The translations under genes were made by a program, and so were the position numbers. The notes below the pieces were generated by a model. It saw nothing but the letters and a program-made list of their open reading frames with translations, was not told the origin of the DNA and did no database searches. From assembly GCF_030272615.1 (NCBI RefSeq), contig NC_081405.1, forward strand, positions 575,533,752-575,593,751: 60,000 bases of DNA, read 5' to 3'. Positions 1-11,640 of the stretch are shown here, in pieces. Within the stretch, counting starts at the first letter, position 1; every line of letters begins with the position of its first letter. The DNA is from Cryptomeria japonica (taxonomy: Eukaryota > Streptophyta > Pinopsida > Cupressales > Cupressaceae).

Positions 1-2
1 TC

Positions 3-1594
3 AACATGGGGGGGCCTCTTAAGAGAAATGAGCCTAAAAACTATGATGGGATTTGTGACAATGAGGAGATTTGGGAGCTATTTCAGAATGTTGGTTTTAC
101 CCCATTCTTTTTGTCTTTGAAGGGTTATAATAAGACCCTGACGGTGCGGTTTTGCAACTCTTGGTAGAATGGTGTTGTGACTATCAAGAGGACCTCCTTC
201 ACTATGATGCCAAATTACATCCCAAAGGTCACCGGTCTGTCGAATGTTGGTGAATGGGTGGAAAGATGCAATAGTCATGACTACAAACGGTTTATGAAAA
301 AATTCTTTGAGAAAGAGGAGAAAATAGAGGAAACTCAAAATGGGCATAGTCACTTGCTTATGCCTAAACTATTCCCTATAGTTAGTTACTATATTATGAA
401 GTATTTTATGCTAGATTGTAGATACACTACTATCCACAGTTATAATTTTCCTATTCTCAATCATATTAGGCATGGGGAGAAAATTAATTTGCCTTTCTTT
501 CTCTTTTCTTCCTTAAAATCTTTTATTCAAAATGTTGCCAATGACCAACTCCACCAGGGCCTTATCTATCTTCTTTACAAGTTTTTTGTGGACCACTCTC
601 CCAGCCTCAGTAGTTTGTCCCCTGTGCTTGGGAATGAAGGAAATTATTAGAAAAATCTAGATAAGTCCTCCAAGATTGTGCTTGTCGACCCTATGTGTCA
701 TTGATCTCTTGCCTCCACCTCCTCTATTGAGAAAAGAGGAAAATAAACCCTTGGTCTCCTAGAAGAAGAATCCCTAGAGATTTCTCTGCTAGATGTGAAT
801 TATGTTAAAAGAAAGCTTCAAACCCATAAGAATTCCCTAGTTAAAGCTAAAAAATCTGCAAAGAGTTTGCTAGGAAGAGTATTGTCATAGACCTAGACCT
901 TCACAATCAAGATGATGAGGAGGGAAAACTTTCGGGACAAGACAAAACTGATAGAAGCTCTGGGGAAAGAAGGTCGGCTAGGCTTCAGGCTAAGGAAAGT
1001 AAAGAGGAAAATAGAAAAGTTGATAACAGGACCAATGTTAAAGATATGGAGGAAATTCATGATTTGGAGGAGGATGATAATTCCATTGAAAATCCTAAGG
1101 ATGAGGATTTCCACGAGGTGAAGGACAACCCTGAAGAGAATTTCAAAGAGGAAATGGAAGAAGAGGAAGAAGGGGATCAGATAAGTGAGACTAAGGAGGA
1201 TTCAAATACTCTAAAAAATAGTCTTGAGGCTCCTAATTTGTGGGGTGATGAGGAGATGGTTCGCTCTTCCTAGTACTCCCCTATTAAAATAGATGACAAC
1301 AATAATCTGTATGAGAATTTACTGGAGCTGAAGCAGAGAGTCGCTACTCTCAAGATGAAAAACAAGGAAAAAAACTTCAAAATCCAAAACCTATGTGATG
1401 CCTTAAATTGCCTTTGCTGCATTATGGATGGGGTTATGAAGAATGTTGTTCTCAACATGGTTTCTGGTCAAGGGAGGATTAAAAATAACAAGAAGAAGAT
1501 GGCGAAGCAGGGCCAGATGGAGAAAGTTGCGAGCGACGATGAGGAGAAGATGGACACTTGGGAATACAATCTAGGGAGACTCCAGCGGGACTAG
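3..1594 (+). pseudogene. Decayed gag-like ORF of a plant retroelement-like family
   Basis: A readable frame enters from before the window, with an in-frame TAG at 165-167, and continues as an open block at 177-650. After a frame change near 870 it resumes at about 890-1594 with one TAG at 1271. The first third resembles the alpha-helical gag-like domain met in long plant retroelement ORFs (hydrophobic and aromatic blocks such as LFQNVGFTPFFLSL). The middle is very acidic (about 1046-1270, runs of Glu). The last part, about 1300-1590, is Lys/Glu-rich and probably coiled coil. The order of domain, acidic linker and coiled coil recalls the longer broken ORF at 33020-36415, but I could not align them residue by residue. 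No RT or integrase follows. Family assignment is inference; the ORF is clearly broken. Confidence 0.45.
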
Positions 1595-2008
1595 AATCTA
1601 CTTAAGAAGGATTAGCTGCTCTTTGGGTTCTTTTTTTTGTTCCTTTTTGCTTATGTTCATATTAAGGAAGTTGTACAAGGTCAGTGTAGCCTTTAAATGT
1701 TAAATTTAATTATCATAGGATTGATAAGACTTTTAGTAATATGCTCTCTACTCAATGTTATTGTTAAAACATTGAGTAGTGTGCTTATTGATAATTTTTA
1801 TAAGTTGGGTGATAAGTCTAAAAGATGGAGGTTAGTTAGGATGTGCAGAAATAGCTACAGAACTATGAACGTTTTTTAATATTTTTGAAGGGTGGGCTCT
1901 ATTTTTTGTTTGATCTTTCGGTGTTTGTTCTTTGTAAAAGACTTTATTATGTAATTCTCTGTTGTTCTCAGTTCAAGGCCGTCTCCCCGCTTATATAATC
2001 AAAAACTA
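1595..2008. other. AT-rich 3' flank of the gag-like relic, with a hairpin
   Basis: No coding sequence is recognisable. A 12-bp perfect inverted repeat (CTACTCAATGTT at 1748-1759, complement at 1768-1779, 8-nt loop) lies here and extends outward to about 1743-1784 with two mismatches. The end of the stretch has a CCGTCTCCCCGC island just before the segmental duplication begins at about 2009. Confidence 0.5.
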
Positions 2009-3620
2009 ATTGGATAAACTTTTTATTTTATAAATATCACCTATCATCATCCACAACTCATATCCAAGTCTTCTATTGAGACATTCAAGAGGACAAAATG
2101 TATAGGACACAATTGAATGGTTTCTCATGCCTTCTTGTCCAATTCATTCCAATTGTCACCCAACATTGTATATTTATCTAATTTCTTTTTGTGTAAAAGT
2201 TAGAAAGTGTTGATCTATTTCTTCCAAAAGATCTTCCAAATTGAGTTTACACATCTCATAGCTAGTGGCATTAAATTTCTCAATATTTGTGTGCGAAAGA
2301 GAAACTGTGGATCTCAATCCTTTATTGAAATATATAAAACCACACAACAAAACCTCTTGATATAATAAAAAAAGCTTGAAAAGTTAAAGAGAAAGATACC
2401 CCCCTTTGATAAAACTGTTAGATCTGATACAAAATATTGAGAAACAAGGTGAGTAAATCTTGTAGTATCAACTTTCATATGTTATTGCAAACTAGAAATT
2501 AAATAAACACATCTGAAATAAACATTTGATTCCACCATTTCACGTGAATATAAAATAATCTTTATAGAAGAGACAATGCATTTATATGGAAAAAATCTTT
2601 TAAGAAAAACTTTACTAGACAAACAGGTAAAGTATATTATCATTCTTCAAAATAGAGAACACTAAAATAATGAACTTCATTACATTTCTCCAACTAAGCC
2701 CAAAACCGCCTAGAAACCTTTAAAAAACATATCGTGAAACAACTATGCCATAAATGTAATTTATTTTAAACTCGGATAAATAAAACCACCACTATTTTAT
2801 AAAACAAGGGGCAAAATAACAAATGTATTGAATCCTACACCTTGGAGAATGAACTACCAATACACATCTATAATAAAGCTAAAAACAATTCAAGTGATTT
2901 CTTCTTTGACACCAAACCGAAAGCCACTTATACCTTTGAAATTCTCAAGGCTTTCTAACTCCTAGGGATATGTCAAATATCCAAATAAATATTTGTTGTC
3001 CTTCCAAAATTGACTGTCTAATTCATGACCCTTCATATCTCAATGCGGACATTTAAAGGAGTGTAATTTGTCTATTTTAATTTATTTTTCTCTTTCTCAT
3101 GTTCACCTTTTGAATCTTCAAATTAAAGCTTATATAGAAGGTTAGATATGTCCAAAGTATAGTTTTTTGACAAATTAGTTTTAAAAATTGAACTTTAATT
3201 AATTTATTAAAACATTTTTATATTTTACATATCCTCTACTCGTAGTTTGTAAGATTGATCTTTTATTTTTTAAGGTTATGCATATTAATATTTTTAAAAA
3301 ATTAATGAAAAATTAAGTGAGAAAACACCTCCTATAAATAATTCCTAAGAAAATAATAAATAAACCCATTGAGATTATTTCATTGATCCCTCTATTTATT
3401 ACTCTTTATATCACCAACCAATGCCAATAAATAATGCATTCAATAATTATTTTTGACAATTTCATATAATCATCTTTTTACATAATATTATTTTATATTC
3501 ATGTTATTATAAATTGCATATCTATAAAGCTAATGATATATAATATTAGAAGTAGAAGGATAATATTTTATATTTTTTAATTATGTTAGAAGTTGAAGAG
3601 GATTATATAGTCATTTTCAT

Positions 3621-4529
3621 ATTATTAGTACTTGTCGCTAGGCAATACTATTGTAATGAGTTTTTTGTTTTTCCAGTTAACTAGTTATTAAAAAAATTAA
3701 TTTGAACCAATCACAAATAAATTTTAACTTTAAAATTTTTCAATATTTTTATTTACCAAAGTCTAATTGTACAATTGTTAACATTATAAATTATAAAAAT
3801 TATTTTTCTATACACTTATTGGCTAAATACAATTTAGTTGTTATAAGCCGATTTTTAGGAAATCCAAAATAATTAGTTTCAGTGGCAACTATATAGCCAG
3901 AAATATATGTAAATTTTAGTTTCCTTAAGCTTTAAAAATTAAAAAATTTTATAATGTTATATTATTTTAATAATATATTATTATAACATATATAGATCTA
4001 TAATCAAATCAAATAATAAAAGTATCAATTTGTATAAAATTTTAAGGGATATATATTTATAATAATAATAATTACATAAGTAAAAAAAATGTTATGTTAT
4101 AATAAAATAAATTGATTTGTTATTTTTATTATTATTTTTATTTAATTAATTTGTCTTAATAAAATTATTATCTATCAAGGCTATTGTTATTTATTATTAA
4201 TTTTAATTTTTTTTAATATTTAATTTTTTATATAGTTTTATTTACACAGTTTTGTTTATTATACTTTTGTTTTTAAAGTAGATTTAAATCTAAAACTATT
4301 TCAATTATTTAACTTTATTTTGTGAAATTAAAAATTTATTAGGATTTGTTTAATTTATATTATTTTTTCTACTAAAATTTTAATTATTATGAAATAATTA
4401 TGTTTAATTTTTTTATCTTAATTATTATAATTTTTAAAATATAATCATTATTAAAATTAAATCATAATTATTATTAAAACTATACTAAAAACAAGGCAAG
4501 TACTAGCCACTATGTGGCACTTGTTAAAT
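3621..4529. mobile_element. About 900-bp AT-rich insertion defined by the empty site in copy B
   Basis: Copy B runs directly from GTCATTTTCAT to GATATGTACATTTTG near 48885-48905. Copy A has about 900 extra bases at the same place. The insert is extremely A+T rich and noncoding. Its ends carry a short inverted match, TAGTACTTG at 3626-3634 against the complement of 4497-4505, and ATAT stands at both junctions as a possible target duplication. This suggests a small non-autonomous DNA element, but class is not determined. Confidence 0.45.
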
Positions 4530-5136
4530 ATGTACACTCTGACTGAATGAAACAAACTTTCAATGAATATATTTGAATTGTTTAATTTACATCTATTGCA
4601 TTTGTCATTTGTCAATACTTTATAAATTTTAAATTTAATTTATGAACTTGACATTAATATCAAATCTTTTATTTAAAATAAATAAACGAAAAAACAATTA
4701 AATTTTAGATTGTGAAAAATTGAACATATTAATTCTAATTTAAATGATTTACTTTATGCATGCAATTTCTAAATTTATTAGAAAAGTATATTAGCAAACG
4801 TATACAGATTTATTTCATTAAAACGAAGATTTATGCTGCTGTACTAACACCATTCCCACAATTTTGATCAAAAATTCATTTTTTTCAGCATGTTTGATAT
4901 GTCCACTACATTTCAACGTTCATGGATAGCAGTGCCATGCTAAGAGTAGAGTTACTCCAAGTTAGATTGTTAATTGATAGATGAAAGCTTGTATGCTTTT
5001 TACAATTTTCTTTTACTGAACTAACTAAGCTTCTTTTACTGAACTACTAAGTTAGTTAAAACCTAATTATTAGATGTTGCCGCACTCTCTTAATATTCGT
5101 GTCCATTCATTCGCAACGCTTAACATATTGCAATGA

Positions 5137-5146
5137 TATATATAAA
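5137..5146 (+). promoter_or_regulatory. TATA box of the RING-H2 gene
   Basis: TATATATAAA lies 57 bp upstream of the ATG at 5203, a normal plant core-promoter position. The same sequence with the same downstream spacing context (TATATAAAGGAGTG) is kept upstream of the truncated copy at about 49727-49740. Confidence 0.7.
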
Positions 5147-5202
5147 GGAGTGCGAGATGAACGTCATTCATTATTACTCAACTATTTGAATCAGTTCAGA
5201 AA

Positions 5203-5967
5203 ATGGAACAGCAAGGAGAGGCAGACCAACTTGTTAATGGCAATGAAGCAGAGGATGATAATGGTCTTTTCATTATCGCACAAGCTATTAGGCGGCGCTT
5301 TCCATCATTACCAGAGGGTTGGACAGACAGCCAGTGTTTAAACACATTAAACGGTCGTGCTTGTGCATTGAAAAGTGAGATTATAAGAGAAAAAACAGCT
5401 TACGAAGCAGACCCGCAAAATGAAGCTGATAACTTTGCATTTATTCTTAATCTGTTTAACCGTGCCCTCGATTCATTAGAGAATGAGTTAGACGATTACA
5501 ACGTCGAACTGGACAGATATATAGCCGACAATCCCAGGCCTGAATGCAGAAGATACTGTGATCCGCTGTCAACAGTCACTGCTATTCTGGAAGAGGTAGA
5601 AGATATGATTGGTGAAATCTGGTCGACGGATCTGCAAGAAAGAATGGAGAGACGGACGGAGAGAGAGATAATGCAAGTTGTAGAACGCCTACCTACCATC
5701 AAAATTTCAGAAAATCATCTTAAGGAAATTGTTACGTGTGTTATTTGTTTATCTGATTTTGAGGAGGCAGAAGAGGCATGCCAGTTGCGTTGCGATGAAC
5801 GCCATATATTTCACGGGGAATGTATTAAACGATGGCTTAAGAAGAATTGGCAGTGTCCCATTTGCAGGCGGGCATCAATCACGTGGAAATATTGGAGGGA
5901 AAGATCTGGAGATGAAGATGTCGGTAGACTTAGATATACTTTTCTGGAGGCTGACCTTTCGAAATAA
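5203..5967 (+). CDS. RING-H2 zinc-finger protein, probable E3 ubiquitin ligase
   Basis: Intact single-exon frame of 254 codons, started at the first ATG after the TATA box (context AAAATGG). A C3H2C3 RING-H2 finger lies near the C-terminus: Cys179, Cys182, Cys197, His201, His204, Cys207, Cys218 and Cys221, with Trp211 at the position that contacts E2 enzymes in this family. The motif ERLPTIKIS directly before the finger is typical of cytosolic RING-H2 ligases. The N-terminal 165 residues are acidic, helical, and not otherwise recognised; there is no signal peptide or membrane segment. By family knowledge it would transfer ubiquitin from an E2 to a substrate, which is unknown. A truncated paralogue is at 49809-49948. 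It is the only gene here that looks functional; expression is unproven. Confidence 0.85.
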   Translation: MEQQGEADQLVNGNEAEDDNGLFIIAQAIRRRFPSLPEGWTDSQCLNTLNGRACALKSEIIREKTAYEADPQNEADNFAFILNLFNRALDSLENELDDYNVELDRYIADNPRPECRRYCDPLSTVTAILEEVEDMIGEIWSTDLQERMERRTEREIMQVVERLPTIKISENHLKEIVTCVICLSDFEEAEEACQLRCDERHIFHGECIKRWLKKNWQCPICRRASITWKYWRERSGDEDVGRLRYTFLEADLSK

Positions 5968-7139
5968 AACTCCTCAGTCTGAATGTTTATTAAGACAACT
6001 AGCAAGTGTTGGACTATACTATCTTGTCCTCGTATAATTAAGACCATTATAAGTTGCTACTGATTATCCAAATATATTTTAATTATCTAATTAATAAGAT
6101 CTTCACATTTGGGCTAAAGCTAACTTTTCAATTTTTAGGGGAAGGGTACTAGTACTCAACATAGTTCCAATAGTGGACAGTTTTTTGTCAACTCAACTGC
6201 CTATTACTAAAATTTAAACGAGCCCAAAAAATGATAATGAAAAGTTCATTAATAAATATCAGATGTACCAATAGTGGATAATATTTTAGCTTTTTTTACC
6301 ATAATTAGCCCTTTTGTGCATCACTAGTGGTCCATTTGTGCACCACTACTAGCCTATTTATGCACAACAACCGGGGCATTTATCCACTACTACTAGCTAT
6401 TTTGAGTTGTCTACTATTGGTGCAAAGGTGATTATGTATTGGATGACACTTTGAAATGACCACTTTTTGACCTTTGCACATATAACGAATTCCACAATGT
6501 ACATTGTTACTACCCAAAAGCTAGATCCTTAGTTATAAGCAATTAAGTTGTATACAAAGACAACCAAAAAAAACAATCAAAATCTTATATAAGGTTTGAG
6601 AGTTCTAAATGCATGAAGTTAACTATGTCCACTATTGGTACCTTTCCTCTTTTGATAAGGCTAAAATTCAATTTTCCAAAAAAAGTATACAATTTTTTAT
6701 ATCCAACTTATTAAATAAAGCTTTAGGATGCATTGGAGAAGCTAAACTGGCTCCAAAACAGGCAAATCGTACACTATGTTATTGACTACTTAGAAAATTG
6801 CAGATGTATCTTACAAAATCAATAATGTATAACATGCAACTAACTTTCGTGTTACACTTTCGATACAAATGTACTGTGTTTTTGGAACTAGAATAACTGT
6901 GTCCCCTATGTTTGTACCAATGACGCAAATTTGCATTAAAGTAGCAAGTACATTATTATTATGCCATATACATCAATTTTTGTTTTTTGTTTTCATTGTA
7001 TCATTGATTTCTATCCCTTCACATTTTAAAAATAACAGCTGAATTATTTTCCTCTGATTCGGTTTATACCTACATTTACTACCTAGGAAAAAGTGGTAAC
7101 TGTTTAATTATTCTAATAATCGTGACTATAAAATAGGTA
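5968..7139. other. Intergenic stretch with short repeats
   Basis: No protein-coding sequence is recognised. An inverted pair brackets part of it: GTACCAATAGTGGA near 6265 faces TCCACTATTGGTAC near 6630, and the outer copies GGGGAAGGGTAC near 6138 and GTACCTTTCCTC near 6650 pair with two mismatches. This could be a decayed foldback element of about 520 bp. Confidence 0.35.
6311..6398. repeat. Degenerate 22-bp tandem repeat, four units
   Basis: Four adjacent 22-bp units at 6311, 6333, 6355 and 6377 share the pattern YATTTGTGCACCACTACTAG with several substitutions per unit. It is noncoding and lies inside the inverted pair at 6138-6656. Confidence 0.5.
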
Positions 7140-7462
7140 CAATAGTTATCTCTTACGGTTATTTTTTTTGGATAAAAAGCTGAAAATATATTAATAATAA
7201 GAACTAAAAGAATTCATATACAATGCTAAAGGACTTCTAGATAAAAGTGGACATGACCACCCAAAAAAAATGAAGGAGCCACAAAGGCCTCCTAAAAACC
7301 CTGCACAACAAAGAGATGATTCATAGGATACCAAAAGGAAACAAAGAAAGAACAACATCACCCTGCATCATTCTGAAGAAGGCTAGATAACTGATTAGCT
7401 TTGTCAGTTGGTAGAGAATCCAAATTAAAAACATGCCAACCACAAGGAGCATTATTAGATAA
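7140..7462 (-). other. Possible minus-strand retroposon tail fragment
   Basis: A T-run (7162-7169) followed by A-rich sequence and a weakly readable minus-strand frame resembles the 3' end of a LINE-like insertion in minus orientation, comparable in layout to the start of the LINE at 18241. No diagnostic motif was found. It abuts the left LTR of the gypsy element and may have truncated it. Confidence 0.2.
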
Positions 7463-10400
7463 CTGGACTTAAAGAGTCTGATTTTTATGTTGTAGAAGTA
7501 ATGAAGAACTATTAAAGGGACATGATCTTGTATCCTAAAACCTTTTGGTTTAATCTCAATATTAATCATTAGCATATGTGCAGTTGAAGCTATGAAGTAG
7601 CATGAAAATATGCATAAAGGACACATGAAAAGCATGAATGTTGTAGGTATGTGGTTACAGTGATAAGAGAGAGTGTAGATAAAGATGTTTTAAAAGTGTG
7701 AAATTAGTCAATAGCTGGAAATCATATTTTTTAAAAAAAACTATTAAAGGGACAGGGTATTATTATCATTAAACCTTTTAGTTTAGAGTTAGAAGCTATA
7801 AAGGACAATCAAGTTGTAGCTATTCTTAATTATTGTACAATGCACCGGCTATGAGTAGTCAAAGGTTTGTATATCAAATAAGTCATAATAATCATTCACA
7901 GTCACTAAAGGTATGATACATAGATCAAAACAATGTTTCGTACCTAATTATTGAATAGGATTGCAATCAATGTTATTTAGGATAAGACAAGTGATAGTTC
8001 ATTTATAGATGACACAGAGTCAGCACAAGCATCATATTGAATAAGAATGCAGTTTTCATTGTCAAACAAAAGATTGTAGTCACAAACCAATCGATGGTCA
8101 AGAGGTTGTAGAGATACAATCACAAGGAAGATGCAGTGTCCTATTTCCTAACCTTCAATACAAAGTAACAGAGAGAAACCATCCAAACCATATTGAGAAA
8201 AGACAGTCCTTGCCATAATAAGGAAAACATCATGCATTGAAAGGTCCAGTTTATCACAAGTACCAATCACCCTGTGGCAGCCTTCACGAAAAGATAATTA
8301 AGACTATGTTGTAGATCTTAAAAGCATAGAGAGTAATTTATGAATAGATTAAAACTCCATTCACAAGAGTAGTGATATTGATTCATTATTCTAATATATG
8401 AAAATCAAAGTAATCCAAATGAGAAATTCAGAGATGGAGTCATTCAACCATAGCATTAAAAAGAAACAGAGAGGGTTCTTTACTTGCAATAAACCATGGA
8501 TACATTATACAAGGTAAGTTTTCTTGCAGACGTCCAGAATGGAAGAATGGCAGTCATTGTGACATGAACACATTGTTCATTATCAAATCAAAAAAAGAGA
8601 AATTAAAGAAGAAACAGTGCATGCATTATATTTAAAACTACCTTAAAGACATGCAATCACCTTAACTACAGTTCAAGTTTTTTTGTCTCCAATCAATATA
8701 GCAGTCCAAAATGATGATTCACAGGGACAAGAAGCAGAGCAGGTCAAAGACAAGAGACATCCAGATTCTCATTCACAATACAAAGAAAGCGATAAAGGAG
8801 AAAAGACCTTGAAACTTGGGTTTTAAGGAGTGAAGCCATTATTCCTACAATAATTTATTTGTTTGTAATAATATGGCTGCAACCTTGGACTCATAATGAG
8901 AAACTCAGAAACCTTGGTGGGTTTTTAATATGAAGTGCTAAATATATGTGGAAAAGGCATGCCTTTGACAAGAAGTTTTAATTTTTACAAAATACACAAG
9001 AAATTACAACATTGCAACCAAATACAATTTATCTCTTTAGGAAAGAATAGAGAAAAATGTAAGCAATAAATATTAGCATTCTGTCTTGCCCAAAAAATCC
9101 TACCTCGAGGCCTGAGAAAAGACAGCAGGGGGACAAAATATTCATTCCTTTTCAAAAACACTTATCTTCAACGATGGAAGCCACAAGAAGATAGAAGAAT
9201 GTAAATAAGAAATGAAGTTTTGGAAGCCTCTAATACATGTTTTAGTGTTAGTATGTCCTAAGAAAATTCTAGACTTTTGAGGCATTTTTTCCTTTGTGTG
9301 TAAAAAGTAAAACTTTTCAATTAATACCCCGTGGGCTAGGTCTTGTAATTTATTCTTTATCTAGGAATTAACCTTTGTTTTGCATATTCTTTGTTTGTAA
9401 AGCAATGGATAAGTATTGACATTATGAAACACTTGGTTACTTACTATGTTTAAAATGCAAAACTACCACATGGAAAAGTGTTGCATGTGCAAATACGAGA
9501 GGTGGAATCATATTTTGGCCAAACATTGAAAAAGCTTTTAATATATTTTTCCGAATGTTTAAATAAAAAAAAAAGATAAAGACTTAATCAGTGAAGAGTG
9601 CCTCGTATGTAGGGGATTGCTTGACTTAGTTGAGAGATATGAGGAGGGAATCTAGAGTTTGTTTGAGTCAATTTAGGGGAAGTTAATGCATTTTTTTAAG
9701 CATCATGATGCTAGACTAGGTCAATGTTGACTTTTTCAACATTTTGGACTTTTTTTGAAGAAATCTTGTTTCTAGATTTGGGGTTCTTGGAGTACATTCA
9801 ACCCCAGTTTGTTGGAGGTTCCTAGTCTTAGGATTTTTTGGAGGGAGTGAGAAGGGATATATTCCTAATTGTAACTCATTTTCAATAGAGTTCTCGATAT
9901 TGATGCAGACTTGAGAGACTTAGTGGCTACTTACAGTCCTTGGCTCAGTTTGACATACTTTTATTTTGTGACTCATATTATGATATACAAAGATTTCCTT
10001 GGAGATCTTTTATAACAACCTTATCATCTTCTTATTATTTATAGAGTTGTTTAACTATATGATTGATCAAATTTTTTAGTGAAAACTCTTTGTTTTCCTC
10101 TTAGATTTTGTCTCATTTTTTTCATACCTTCCTTGTGGGAAGTGTAATGTGCAGGTTGTAGGAAGTGTCAAGTGGATATTGTAAGCTCTTGATTATGAAA
10201 TTTCCTTTTCCTTTATAGGAACAAGCACGTATTTGGACCCTACTGTGAAATATTGATGCATGTTCATGATTGAAATAATTTGTGTGAAATTAATAAGCTA
10301 TCTTTTGGTGTCCAAGTGGTATAATTTTCTAAGTATCATAAGTTTTTTTCAATTGGTGTATCACCTAGTTAGTGTTAATGTTGAAGACTAGTTATAAATT

Positions 10401-10596
10401 TTTAGGTTTTCAGTTTACCTCTTTCCTTTTTCGTTAACAAGTTAGTAATTTTAGAGTGGTAACCAGATAGGAGCCGACCTCATCCGGAGGTTTATTCAAG
10501 TCATAGGTCACCCACAACCTTGGAGTAATCCCATATTTCTGAAGTTTGTCTATGTTTTGTTGCAACTTAGATTGGGTGCAAAATTTAGAGATGGCA
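7463..10596 (+). repeat. Left LTR of the gypsy element
   Basis: Starts to match the right copy at ACTTAAAGAGTCT and ends at GAGATGGCA. It has no coding content and contains internal subrepeats around the phrase CTATTAAAGGGACA near 7510 and 7740. If the right LTR truly begins at the G-run near 12788, this copy lacks its first 240 bp or so. Confidence 0.75.
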
Positions 10597-10647
10597 ATTC
10601 AGGGGGTCATTTTTCCCCTAGAACAACGTCCTAGAAAATAATAAGGG

Positions 10648-11640
10648 TGGGTTATTACTGGCCAAATTTATTCAAGTACGCTTATGCATGGTCAAGGAAG
10701 TGCACAAAGTGTGCTATGTTCAGAGGTAAAGAAAGGTTGTTAGCTTTTCTATTACAGTCTATCCAGGTAGATTAGTCTTTGATGAAATGGGGAATTGATT
10801 TTATTGGCCTCATAAACCCACCTTCAAGTGATCGACATAGGTAGGTTATCATTGTTACTAACTATTTTACAAGATGGACTGAAGCAGTGGCTCTAAAAGA
10901 ATCCAATAAATTAGTCATTTTGAATTTCTATGATGATCTAATAACTAAATTTGGGGTTCCTGAATCCATCATATCTGTTAAAGCCTTGGATTTTGTTGGT
11001 TTGAGGGTGAGTGACTAGGCAGTTAAAAAGGACATCTATTTGAATACATCCTCCAATTACTATCCACAAGGTAATTGTTTGGCAGAGTCAACTAATAAGA
11101 ACCTAATAAGGATTATCAAAAGGACTCTACAGGATAATCAGAGGGATTAGCACACTAAGTTGAAATCTGTCTTGTGGGTAGATAGAATCACTCCCAAAAG
11201 GTCCATTGGTAACTCACCCTACAAGTTGGTGTATGGTAAAGAGGCAAGGCTACCCATTTCTACTGAGATTCATGTACTTGATCTTCCAAATGATCCTATG
11301 GAGGTGAGGTATTTAGAGTTATTAGAGATGGAGGAATCTAGAGAAAAGGCCATGAAGATAATGGAGTATTAGCAGCTCCAAATGAAAAGGGTATTTGATA
11401 AGAAGGCAACTCCTAAAATCTTCAGGGAAGGAGATATTGTGTTAAAGTGGGATGAGCTGAAAAGTAGGTCAGGGAAGCACATTAAGTTTGATAATTTCTG
11501 GATTGGGCCTTTCATCATTACTCAGTGCAAGGAAAACAATGTTTTTTAGCTCTCAACCATGGAAGGAGAATTATTACCTATCTCTGTAAATGGGATACAC
11601 CTCAATTGTTGCTTTGAGGTATGAGATATTTTCTGTATAT
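10648..11640 (+). pseudogene. Ty3/gypsy integrase remnant
   Basis: The frame reads from the integrase zinc-binding region (GYYWPNLFKYA, then CTKCAMFRGK) through the core (WGIDFIGLINPPSS; YPQGNCLAES) to the C-terminal domain (VLKWDELKSRSGKH). The first catalytic Asp (WGIDF) and the Glu (LAES) are present. The second Asp is gone: ISVKA stands where ISDNA is usual. At least five in-frame TAG codons break it, at former Trp or Gln positions, for example the TAGs at about 10841 and 11370. It should be inactive. The WGIDFIGxINPPSS block is typical of plant Ty3/gypsy elements. Confidence 0.8.

Larger units (their letters stand above)
2009..5340 (+). repeat. Segmental duplication, copy A (upstream region and 5' part of the RING gene)
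   Basis: This stretch aligns in the same orientation with 42733-44160 plus about 48508-49948 (copy B). Shared landmarks are the start GGATAAACTTTT, GGACAAAATGT at about 2090 and 42825, AATAATTCCT near 3338 and 48625, the TATA region at 5137 and 49727, and the RING gene start at 5203 and 49809. Copy A lacks the 4.3 kb insertion, the 236-bp internal tandem duplication and the roughly 275-bp insertion found in copy B. Copy B lacks the roughly 900-bp AT-rich insertion at 3621-4529. Apart from the RING gene I see no coding sequence in it. Confidence 0.8.

Noticed and set aside
6138-6656. CACTA-type transposon ends suggested by CCACTATTGG
   Set aside because: The CACTA words face the wrong way (outward) to be terminal repeats of an element between them.
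7321-7635. 104-codon minus-strand frame across the left edge of the gypsy LTR
   Set aside because: It spans the boundary between two unrelated sequences and is Phe/Leu/Ile-rich as expected for random AT-rich DNA.
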